Positions 1-6,384 of a stretch of DNA of 33,899 nucleotides are shown here, in pieces (within the stretch, counting starts at the first letter, position 1; each line of letters starts with the position of its first letter). The notes under the pieces are model-generated. The model did no database searches, was not told the DNA's origin, and worked only from the letters and a program-made list of their open reading frames with translations. Source of the stretch: Pararhodobacter sp. CCB-MM2 (GTDB lineage: Bacteria; Pseudomonadota; Alphaproteobacteria; Rhodobacterales; Rhodobacteraceae); contig NZ_LRRR01000041.1 of the NCBI RefSeq assembly GCF_001691415.1, positions 1-33,899 on the forward strand, written 5' to 3'. The position numbers were made by a program, and so were the translations under genes.

Positions 1-223
1 CGGGCTTAATGTGCATAAAAGACGCGTCCGGGCCTGCACGCACCTTGTGAGGAGGACCGGCGTGCGAGCGAGGCAGTGCAGAGTTATGGAAAAAAAATGA
101 ATAAAGGCGCCCCCCGCCGTGTTCCTTTTCTTCCCCAAAAATTCCGGGGGGTGAGGCCGAAGGCCGAGGGGGGCAAAGCCCCCCTTCTTGGTCGCCCGCA
201 GGCGCAGCCCAGGGCGAAATCCC
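1..223. other. Intergenic edge region, no gene supported
   Basis: I see no convincing coding region in this stretch. It contains an A-rich run near 90-110 and, from about 126 to 187, one copy of a GC-rich hairpin module that recurs elsewhere in the window. It lies just past the stop codon of the minus-strand xseA gene, so part of it is the xseA 3' untranslated region. Any gene it belongs to on its left is outside the window. Confidence 0.5.
126..187 (+). repeat. Dispersed hairpin module, copy 1
   Basis: The module has a pyrimidine-rich start, a CCCCAAAA-ATTCCGGGGGG core, then a perfect 7 bp stem (GGGGGGC at 168-174, GCCCCCC at 178-184) with an AAA loop, followed by TTCTT. The same layout (A/T-rich core beside a G run, then a G-run/C-run hairpin) recurs near 4443-4500, 6238-6287 and 18550-18598. 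It sits downstream of the xseA stop codon and may act in transcription termination. Confidence 0.55.
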
Positions 224-1741
224 TCAGAACAGCGACCCTTGCTTGGCGCCGCCCTTGCCCTGCGGCTCGGGCGGCTTTGTCTTTTTCGGGCGGGGCGCTG
301 CGCCGATCGGGGTCGCTTCCAGCGCGCCGTCATGCATCTCGACGGTGAAATGGGTCTGGGTGCGGGCGGCCTCGGCCGAGGTCAGGGGCGCGCCGTCCGG
401 ACCACGCAGTACGGCGAAGCCGCGGGCCAGCGTCTCGGGGTAGCCCAGCGAGCGGCGCATGCGGTCCAACGCCTCCAGCCGTTCCGTGGCCCGCGTCAGC
501 CTTTGTGCCATCGCCGCCGTGGCGCGGGGCAGGAAGCGGGGGCCCTGCAGGCGCTCGTCCTTGCGGGTGATGGTCTGGGTCAGGGCGGGCGTCAGACGCA
601 TCCCGGTGCGCTCCAGTCGCTCGGCCCGTTGTTCCAGTTTGCCGCGCAGCACGCCCGGCCTGAGGCCGGCGCTGGCGCGGTTCAGTTCCAGCGTCTTGCG
701 CTGTGCGAGGGCTCGGAGCGAGCCTGCGAAACGGTCGGACACTCGGTCCAGCCGCTGCACTGGCGTTGCCAGCAGCGCTTCCGGGCGGGGCAGGGCGCGG
801 GAGAGGTCACGCAGCCGTTGTGCGCGCAGTTGCGCGGCGCCGGTCCCCGCGCGGTGCAGCCGGGCGCCGAGATTGGCGACATGCGCCAGAAGGTCCGCGC
901 GGACCGGGACCGCGTGTTCGGCGGCGGCGGTGGGGGTCGGCGCGCGGAGGTCGGCGGCGTGGTCGATGAGCGTCGTATCCGTCTCGTGTCCCACGGCCGA
1001 GATCAGCGGGATTTCCGAGGCAGCGGCGGCGCGCACCACGGCTTCGTCGTTGAAACCCCAGAGATCCTCGATCGAGCCGCCGCCCCGCGCGACGATCAGC
1101 AGGTCGGGGCGCGGTACCGGTCCGCCGGGGCGCAGCGCGTTGAAGCCCTCGATGGCGCGGACCACGTCTTTCGGGCAACGCTCGCCCTGCACTGCGACCG
1201 GCCAGACGATGACCCGGCGCGGGAAGCGGTCGGCGAGACGGTGCAGGATGTCGCGGATCACCGCGCCCTGAGCCGAGGTGATGACCCCGATGACTTCGGG
1301 CAGGAAGGGGATCGGACGCTTGCGGCCCTGATCGAACAGCCCCTCGGCCGCCAGCTTCTTGCGGCGGGCCTCCAGCATCGCCATCAGCGCGCCGGCGCCC
1401 GCGGGGTCGACATTGTCGACCTGCAGCTGGTACTTCGACTGCGGCCCGTAGGTCGTCAGCCGCCCGGTGGCGATGACCTCCATCCCTTCCTCGGGGCGGA
1501 CGGTCATACGGGCGACCTGGCCCTTCCAGCTGACCGAGGCGATGACCGAGCGGTCGTCCTTCAGGTCGAAATACAGATGCCCGGTGCGCGCCAGCACCAC
1601 GCGCCCGACCTCGCCGCGCACGCGGACCCGGCCGAACTCGTTCTCCAGCGTGCGTTTCACCGCGCCGGACAGGTCCGAGACGGTGTATTCATGGGCATTG
1701 TTGCCGCCTGCGCGCGGCTCGTCATCGTCGATCAGGTCCAT
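224..1741 (-). CDS. xseA: Exodeoxyribonuclease VII large subunit
   Basis: This is the large subunit of exonuclease VII, which with several copies of the small subunit XseB degrades single-stranded DNA in both directions in mismatch and damage repair. From the ATG at 1741 the protein is 505 aa. An N-terminal OB-fold (about residues 18-110, with GHLYFDLKDDRSVIASVSWK) is followed by the catalytic region with GVITSAQGAVIRDIL, DLLIVARGGGSIEDLWGFND and PLISAVGHETDTTLID. A helical C-terminal part and a basic, Pro/Lys-rich tail ending in GSLF follow. The frame is open for 27 codons upstream, but the inner Met gives the family's usual length and N-terminus. It is divergent from purD across about 180 bp. 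No xseB is visible here, so the partner must be encoded elsewhere. Confidence 0.95.
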   Translation of the reverse strand: MDLIDDDEPRAGGNNAHEYTVSDLSGAVKRTLENEFGRVRVRGEVGRVVLARTGHLYFDLKDDRSVIASVSWKGQVARMTVRPEEGMEVIATGRLTTYGPQSKYQLQVDNVDPAGAGALMAMLEARRKKLAAEGLFDQGRKRPIPFLPEVIGVITSAQGAVIRDILHRLADRFPRRVIVWPVAVQGERCPKDVVRAIEGFNALRPGGPVPRPDLLIVARGGGSIEDLWGFNDEAVVRAAAASEIPLISAVGHETDTTLIDHAADLRAPTPTAAAEHAVPVRADLLAHVANLGARLHRAGTGAAQLRAQRLRDLSRALPRPEALLATPVQRLDRVSDRFAGSLRALAQRKTLELNRASAGLRPGVLRGKLEQRAERLERTGMRLTPALTQTITRKDERLQGPRFLPRATAAMAQRLTRATERLEALDRMRRSLGYPETLARGFAVLRGPDGAPLTSAEAARTQTHFTVEMHDGALEATPIGAAPRPKKTKPPEPQGKGGAKQGSLF

Positions 1742-1922
1742 GTCGGGCAATCTAGCGCGCGGGTCGGACAGGGGAAAGCGCGATCCGACCCTCGGTGGCG
1801 GAAGCCCTCTGATGGGCGCCAAAGGGCTTGAGAGATAGGGCGCCGGGCCCTACAAGCGCCCAAACCCCGGGGTTCCCGCGGGTCATCCGACATTTCTGCA
1901 CACAGACTTCAGGGCGGGCGGC

Positions 1923-3185
1923 ATGAACATCCTCATCCTCGGCGGCGGCGGGCGCGAACATGCGCTGGCCTGGGCGATCAAGCAGAACCCGAAATGCGAC
2001 AAGCTGATCGTGGCGCCGGGCAATGCGGGCATCGCCGCCATCGCCGAATGCGCCAGCGTGAACCCCGAGGACGGCGCGGCGGTCGTGGCCTTCTGCGAGG
2101 AGAACGCCATCGATTTCGTGGTGATCGGCCCCGAAGCGCCCTTGGCCGCCGGTGTTGCCGACGCCCTGCGCGCGGCTGGCATCCTGTGCTTTGGCCCCTC
2201 GGCCGAGGCGGCACGGCTGGAGGCCTCGAAGGCCTTCACCAAGGAAATCTGCGATGCGGCCAAGGCCCCGACCGCGGGCTATGCGCGCTTTGACGACCTC
2301 GCGGCGGCCAAGGCCTATGTGACCGAACAAGGCGCGCCGATCGTGGTGAAGGCCGACGGCCTCGCGGCGGGCAAGGGCGTGATCGTGGCCATGACGCTGG
2401 CCGAGGCGCTGGACGGGCTCGACGAGATCTTCGGCGGGGCCTTCGGCGCGGCGGGTGCCGAGGTGGTGATCGAGGAATTCATGGAGGGCGAGGAAGCCTC
2501 GTTCTTCGTGCTGGTCGATGGCGAGACCTGCCTTCCGATCGGAACCGCGCAGGACCACAAGCGCGTGGGCGACGGCGACACCGGCCCCAATACCGGCGGC
2601 ATGGGTGCCTATTCGCCCGCGCCGGTGCTGACCGACGCCATCGCGCAGCAGGCGCTGGACCTCATTGTGCGTCCGACCATGGCCGAGATGGCCCGCCGCG
2701 GCACGCCCTATCAGGGCGTTCTCTATGCCGGTCTGATGATCAAGGACGGCGTGGCGCGGCTGGTGGAATACAACGCGCGCTTCGGCGATCCGGAATGTCA
2801 GGTGCTGATGATGCGGCTGGGCGCGCAGGTGCTGGATCTGCTGCTGGCGGTGGCCGAGGGGCGGCTGGCGGAGGCCCGCGTCAACTGGGCCGATGATCAT
2901 GCGATGACCGTGGTCATGGCCGCCGCGGGCTATCCCGGCGCCTATGCCAAGGGCAGCGAGATCAAGGGCCTCGATGCGCTGCCCGAGGACAGCTTCAACA
3001 TGGTGTTCCACGCGGGCACCAAGGACGATCACGGCCGTATCCTGTCGAACGGCGGGCGGGTGCTGAACGTCACCGCCCGCGGCGCGACCTTGGCCGAGGC
3101 CCATGCCCGCGCCTATGCCATGGTCGACGGCATCGACTGGCCCGAGGGCTTCTGCCGCCGCGACATCGGCTGGCGGGCCCTCTGA
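1923..3185 (+). CDS. purD: Phosphoribosylamine-glycine ligase (GAR synthetase)
   Basis: This is the ATP-dependent ligase joining phosphoribosylamine and glycine to form GAR, the second step of de novo purine synthesis. The 420 aa protein has the normal length for a monofunctional bacterial PurD. It opens with ILGGGGREHALAW, followed by VVIGPEAPLAAGVAD. The ATP-grasp core includes KADGLAAGKGVIVA, EEFMEGEEASFFVLVDG, the signature DTGPNTGGMGAYSPAP, and the metal/ATP site VEYNARFGDPECQ. The start ATG at 1923 follows a GGGCGGGC stretch that is a poor ribosome site, but the conserved N-terminus leaves no alternative. The next gene, recO, starts 1 nt after the stop codon, so the two are probably co-transcribed. 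Confidence 0.97.
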   Translation: MNILILGGGGREHALAWAIKQNPKCDKLIVAPGNAGIAAIAECASVNPEDGAAVVAFCEENAIDFVVIGPEAPLAAGVADALRAAGILCFGPSAEAARLEASKAFTKEICDAAKAPTAGYARFDDLAAAKAYVTEQGAPIVVKADGLAAGKGVIVAMTLAEALDGLDEIFGGAFGAAGAEVVIEEFMEGEEASFFVLVDGETCLPIGTAQDHKRVGDGDTGPNTGGMGAYSPAPVLTDAIAQQALDLIVRPTMAEMARRGTPYQGVLYAGLMIKDGVARLVEYNARFGDPECQVLMMRLGAQVLDLLLAVAEGRLAEARVNWADDHAMTVVMAAAGYPGAYAKGSEIKGLDALPEDSFNMVFHAGTKDDHGRILSNGGRVLNVTARGATLAEAHARAYAMVDGIDWPEGFCRRDIGWRAL

Positions 3186-3186
3186 C

Positions 3187-3906
3187 ATGGATTGGGCGGG
3201 CGACGGGATCCTTCTCGCCGCGCGCCCGCATGGCGAAAACGGCGCCATCATCGAGGTCTTCACCGCCGCGCAGGGCCTGCACAAGGGCGTGGTGCGCGGC
3301 GGGACGGGCCGGAAACTGGCGCCGATCCTGCAACCGGGGAATACGCTGGCGGTGAACTGGCGCGCGCGGCTGGATGACCATCTCGGCCATTTCACCGTTG
3401 AGCCCCTGCGCGCCCGGGCCTCGGCGATCATGGGCGATGCCGAGCGGCTCTCGGCGCTGAACGCCCTTTGTGCGCTGGCGATCTTTGCCCTGCCCGAGCG
3501 CGATCCCCATCCCCGCTTGCATGCGCTGACCCTGCATCTGCTCGACCGGCTGGCCGAGGGCGATCCGTGGTTCGGTCCCTATCTGCTGTGGGAGCGGCTG
3601 CTGCTGGAGGAGACGGGCTACGGCCTCGATTTCAGCGAATGCGCGGTGACCGGGCAGATCGAGGGGCTGGCCTATGTCTCGCCGCGCACCGGCCGGGCGG
3701 TGACGCGCGAAGGGGCGGGGGAGTATGCGGACCGGCTGCTGCCCTTGCCGCGGCTGTTGCTCGACGCTTCGGCACCCGAGAGCCGGGGCGAGATGGCCAA
3801 GGGGCTGGTGACCACCGGGCATTTCCTGCGCGAGGTTCTGGCCCCGGCGCTGGGCCACAAGCCGCTGCCTGAGGCGCGGGCGCGGCTGGTGAAGCGGTTC
3901 GATTAA
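3187..3906 (+). CDS. recO: DNA repair protein RecO
   Basis: RecO binds DNA and SSB and helps load RecA at gaps (RecFOR pathway). The 239 aa protein starts at the ATG at 3187, one base after the purD stop. It has the N-terminal OB-fold (GDGILLAARPHGENGAIIEVF, then HKGVVRGGTGRK with the basic DNA-binding patch) and a helical C-terminal domain beginning near residue 85. The C-terminal zinc-binding cysteines found in some RecO proteins are not present: only one Cys (in FSECAVTG) lies at the expected place, so this protein probably folds without zinc. The upstream in-frame extension overlaps purD and has no family similarity. The gene converges on the Lrp-type gene with only 9 bp between them. Confidence 0.93.
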   Translation: MDWAGDGILLAARPHGENGAIIEVFTAAQGLHKGVVRGGTGRKLAPILQPGNTLAVNWRARLDDHLGHFTVEPLRARASAIMGDAERLSALNALCALAIFALPERDPHPRLHALTLHLLDRLAEGDPWFGPYLLWERLLLEETGYGLDFSECAVTGQIEGLAYVSPRTGRAVTREGAGEYADRLLPLPRLLLDASAPESRGEMAKGLVTTGHFLREVLAPALGHKPLPEARARLVKRFD

Positions 3907-3915
3907 GGCGCAGTT

Positions 3916-4371
3916 CTAGAGCGGGCCGGGCCGGCGTTCCTCGCTGAGAAGGACGTTGGCATCGACCTGGCCCACGCCCGGCAGGGTCATGATCCGGCGG
4001 CGCAGCACGCGCTCGAAATCCGACAGATCCCGCGCCACAACCCGCAGGCGGTAATCGTAGAGGCCGAGGACATATTGCACCGTCTGCACCTCGGGGATGG
4101 CGCTGACGGCGCGTTCGAAATCCTCGAGGCTGACGCGTCCCTTGGCGGCGAGCGAGACGCCGAGGAACACCGTGACGCCGAACCCCAGTGCGGCCTCGTC
4201 GAGCACCAGCCGGCGCCCGGCGATGGCGCCGGCGTCGATCAGGCGTTTCATCCGCCGCCAGGCAGTCGGTTGGCTGATGCCGAGACGGCGACCCAAAGCG
4301 CCGGCGCTGAGCGTCGCATCGGCGGCCAGAGCACGGAGGAGGGCGCGGTCGGTGTCGTCGAGGTCGATCAT
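3916..4371 (-). CDS. Lrp/AsnC family transcriptional regulator (paralogue 1)
   Basis: This 151 aa protein has the two-part Lrp/AsnC layout. A winged helix-turn-helix covers about residues 2-60 (DDTDRALLRALAADATLSAG and LGRRLGISQPTAWRRMKRLI), and a C-terminal RAM ligand-binding/oligomerisation domain covers about 65-145 (VQTVQYVLGLYDYRLRVVARDL, LRRRIMTLPGVGQVDANVLL). Such proteins usually form octamers that sense an amino acid and activate or repress metabolic genes. It lies in tandem with a second Lrp-type gene and close to ilvC, which suggests, but does not show, a role in amino acid metabolism. The ligand cannot be told from sequence. The 157 bp between the two regulators holds a strong hairpin and a dispersed repeat, so they may be separately transcribed. 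Confidence 0.9.
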   Translation of the reverse strand: MIDLDDTDRALLRALAADATLSAGALGRRLGISQPTAWRRMKRLIDAGAIAGRRLVLDEAALGFGVTVFLGVSLAAKGRVSLEDFERAVSAIPEVQTVQYVLGLYDYRLRVVARDLSDFERVLRRRIMTLPGVGQVDANVLLSEERRPGPL

Positions 4372-4405
4372 CGTCTCGGGCCTTCAGGCAGGGGTGCGGC
4401 GAGAG

Positions 4406-4440
4406 GTGCGGCGTGGGGCCTTCGAGGCCCCTCGCCGCAC
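4406..4440 (-). terminator. Strong hairpin between the two Lrp genes
   Basis: An 8 bp stem (GTGCGGCG at 4406-4413 with CGCCGCAC at 4433-4440), one T/T mismatch, then a 6 bp inner stem (GGGGCC/GGCCCC) close over a 5-base TTCGA loop. It lies between the stop codon of the upstream regulator (4529) and the start of the downstream one (4371) on the minus strand. There is no clear T tract after it, so it could be a processing or stability element rather than an intrinsic terminator. Confidence 0.45.
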
Positions 4441-4442
4441 GC

Positions 4443-4500
4443 GGGGGCTCTGCCCCCGACGGCCTGCGGCCTGCCCCCGGGATATTTTCGGAGCAAAGAT
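4443..4500 (-). repeat. Dispersed hairpin module, copy 2
   Basis: Read on the minus strand, this copy starts ATCTTTGCTCCGAAAATATC, continues with a C/G run, then ends in a GGGGGC-AGA-GCCCCC hairpin (plus-strand arms 4443-4448 and 4452-4457). It matches the layout of the copies near 126, 6238 and 18550. It lies downstream of the 4529-4987 regulator in the same strand sense. Confidence 0.55.
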
Positions 4501-4528
4501 GAGGGGGCGGCGGTCACCGGAAGGGGGG

Positions 4529-4987
4529 TCATAAGGGGAGGGTCTCGCCGCGCTTGATTTCCGAGACATGCATCAGGGCCTCCAGATCGGCGATATGCGG
4601 GAGGGTCAGGATCTTCTCGCGGTAGATTTCCTGATAATGGCGCATGTCGCGGGCGACGATATTGAGGCGCACGTCCACCCGGCCGAGGAAGGTCTGGATC
4701 TGGATCACCTCGGGCACGTTGCGAGCGGCGGCGAGGAATTCGTCGAAGGCGCGCGGGTTGGTCTTGTCGAGGGTGACGCGCAGCGAGACCTCGACCTCCC
4801 AGCCGAGCGCGCGCCAGTCGATCACTGCCTCGACGCCCTTGAGGATCCCGCGCGTGCGCAGCCGGTCGAGGCGGCGCGAGGCGGTGGCCTCGGTCATGTT
4901 GGCGCGGCGGGCGAGTTCGGCTACCGGCTGCGCGGGATCCGCCTGCAATTGGCGCAGCAAGCGGCGGTCGGTGTCATCGACTTGCAT
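4529..4987 (-). CDS. Lrp/AsnC family transcriptional regulator (paralogue 2)
   Basis: From the ATG at 4987 this is a 152 aa protein with the Lrp/AsnC layout. The N-terminal winged helix-turn-helix is QVDDTDRRLLRQLQADPAQ and ELARRANMTEATASRRLDRL. The C-terminal RAM domain includes EVIQIQTFLGRVDVRLNIVA and YREKILTLPHIADLEALM. The frame is open for 35 more codons upstream, but that extension covers the intergenic region shared with ilvC and does not resemble the family. It is a diverged paralogue of the regulator at 3916-4371. It points away from ilvC with 130 bp between the starts, the usual layout for a regulator that controls its divergent neighbour, so ilvC and itself are the first targets to suspect. 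Confidence 0.92.
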   Translation of the reverse strand: MQVDDTDRRLLRQLQADPAQPVAELARRANMTEATASRRLDRLRTRGILKGVEAVIDWRALGWEVEVSLRVTLDKTNPRAFDEFLAAARNVPEVIQIQTFLGRVDVRLNIVARDMRHYQEIYREKILTLPHIADLEALMHVSEIKRGETLPL

Positions 4988-5009
4988 GAATCCCTCGCAT
5001 TGCTGTACG

Positions 5010-5086
5010 GACGTGAATTGAATTACGTCACGGATCGCGATTCTTGCGGGTTTTTGCAAGGGATTTCCCGTCAGAATTCTTATGAT
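5010..5086. promoter_or_regulatory. Candidate regulatory region between Lrp gene and ilvC
   Basis: This divergent intergenic region holds a palindrome GACGT-N10-ACGTC (5010-5029, with GAATTGAATT inside) and a second inverted repeat CTTGC-N8-GCAAG (5043-5060). A possible ilvC promoter is TTGCAA (5054-5059) with TCTTAT (5078-5083) at 18 bp spacing, so the second repeat would overlap the -35 box. AAAGGAG at 5105-5111 is a good ribosome site for ilvC. The A/T-rich palindromes are the sort of site Lrp proteins bind, but no binding is shown. Confidence 0.35.
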
Positions 5087-5117
5087 GCCCATCAGTTAGA
5101 CACGAAAGGAGCGCCCC

Positions 5118-6140
5118 ATGCGCGTGTATTACGATCGCGATTGCGACATCAACCTGATCAAGGACATGAAGGTCGCCATTCTCGGCTACGGCTCGCAGGG
5201 CCATGCCCACGCGCTGAACCTGCGCGATTCGGGCGCCAAGAACGTCGTCGTCGCGCTGCGCGACGGCTCGCCCTCGGCCAAGAAAGCCGAAGGCGAAGGC
5301 CTGAAGGTCATGGGCATTGCCGAGGCCGCCGCCTGGTGCGACCTGATCATGTTCACCATGCCCGACGAGCTGCAGGCCGAGACCTACAAGAAATACGTCC
5401 ATGACAACCTGCGTGAAGGCGCCGCGATCGCCTTCGCCCACGGTCTGAACGTGCATTTCGGCCTGATCGAGCCGAAAGCCGGCGTCGACGTCATCATGAT
5501 GGCGCCGAAGGGCCCGGGCCACACCGTGCGTGGCGAATATACCAAAGGCGGCGGCGTGCCCTGCCTCGTGGCCGTCCATCAGGACGCAACCGGCAAGGCG
5601 ATGGAAATCGGCCTGTCGTATTGCTCGGCCATCGGTGGCGGCCGCTCGGGCATCATCGAGACCAACTTCCGTCAGGAATGCGAAACGGACCTGTTCGGTG
5701 AGCAGGCCGTGCTGTGCGGTGGCCTCGTCGAGCTGATCCGCATGGGCTTCGAGACCCTGGTGGAAGCCGGCTACGAGCCCGAAATGGCCTATTTCGAGTG
5801 CCTGCACGAAGTGAAGCTGATCGTCGACCTGATCTATGAAGGCGGCATCGCCAACATGGATTACTCGATCTCGAACACCGCCGAATACGGCCAGTATGTC
5901 TCGGGCCCGCGCATCCTGCCCTACGACGAGACCAAGGCCCGCATGAAAGCCGTGCTGACCGACATCCAGACCGGCAAGTTCGTCCGTGACTTCATGCTGG
6001 AAAACAGCGTCGGCCAGCCGACCATCAAGGCCTCGCGCCGTTCGAACGACGAGCATCAGATCGAGCTCGTCGGCCAGAAGCTGCGCGAGATGATGCCGTG
6101 GATCGGCAAAGGCAAGATGGTCGACAAGGCGCGCAACTAA
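5118..6140 (+). CDS. ilvC: Ketol-acid reductoisomerase (NADP+)
   Basis: This enzyme converts acetolactate or acetohydroxybutyrate to the dihydroxy acids of valine, leucine and isoleucine synthesis, using NADPH and Mg2+. At 340 aa it is a short-form (class I) enzyme. The Rossmann domain starts VAILGYGSQGHAHALNLRDS (residues 19-38), with Arg48, Ser51 and Ser53 in the loop that favours NADPH. The active-site part has FAHGLNVHFG and MMAPKGPGHTVR. The C-terminal knotted domain carries the metal ligands in ETDLFGEQAVLCGG and the substrate-site stretch NTAEYGQYVSG. The ribosome site AAAGGAG lies 6 bases before the ATG. It stands alone, diverges from an Lrp gene, and is followed by a clear intrinsic terminator. 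Confidence 0.98.
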   Translation: MRVYYDRDCDINLIKDMKVAILGYGSQGHAHALNLRDSGAKNVVVALRDGSPSAKKAEGEGLKVMGIAEAAAWCDLIMFTMPDELQAETYKKYVHDNLREGAAIAFAHGLNVHFGLIEPKAGVDVIMMAPKGPGHTVRGEYTKGGGVPCLVAVHQDATGKAMEIGLSYCSAIGGGRSGIIETNFRQECETDLFGEQAVLCGGLVELIRMGFETLVEAGYEPEMAYFECLHEVKLIVDLIYEGGIANMDYSISNTAEYGQYVSGPRILPYDETKARMKAVLTDIQTGKFVRDFMLENSVGQPTIKASRRSNDEHQIELVGQKLREMMPWIGKGKMVDKARN

Positions 6141-6162
6141 GCCGCCCGGATCACCGGAACAG

Positions 6163-6198
6163 AAGGGGCGCGCGGCGAGGGCTGCGCGCCCCTTTCCT
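6163..6198 (+). terminator. Intrinsic terminator of ilvC
   Basis: A perfect 11 bp stem (AAGGGGCGCGC at 6163-6173 with GCGCGCCCCTT at 6184-6194) with a 10-base loop is followed by a short T/C tract. It begins 22 bases after the ilvC stop codon. Confidence 0.75.
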
Positions 6199-6237
6199 GT
6201 TCCCGACAGTTACGAACAATTTGACTCAACCCGCCCC

Positions 6238-6287
6238 ATCTTTACTCCCCAAGTATCCCGGGGGGTTCCGGGGGGCTGGCCCCCCGG
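6238..6287 (+). repeat. Dispersed hairpin module, copy 3
   Basis: This copy reads CATCTTTACTCCCCAAGTAT followed by a CCCGGGGGG run and an 8 bp stem CCGGGGGG (6268-6275) with CCCCCCGG (6280-6287) around a CTGG loop. It shares the layout of the copies at 126, 4443 and 18550 and lies in the ilvC-valS intergenic region. Confidence 0.55.
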
Positions 6288-6384
6288 TCCCGCACCCACC
6301 GCCCGCACGCCTCAGGCTCTTTCCCTTTCACCGCCGCGCCGTTAAACAGCGCCAAAGCCCGCTGAACGCCTTGAGGGAACGCCC

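Noticed and set aside
188..1831. A 547-codon plus-strand open frame opposite xseA
   Set aside because: It is the antisense of a clear xseA gene. Its product is rich in Arg, Gly and Ala with no domain pattern, as expected for GC-rich shadow frames.
1752..3431. A 559-codon minus-strand open frame opposite purD and recO
   Set aside because: It is an antisense shadow spanning two real genes, with no recognisable motif and no ribosome site.
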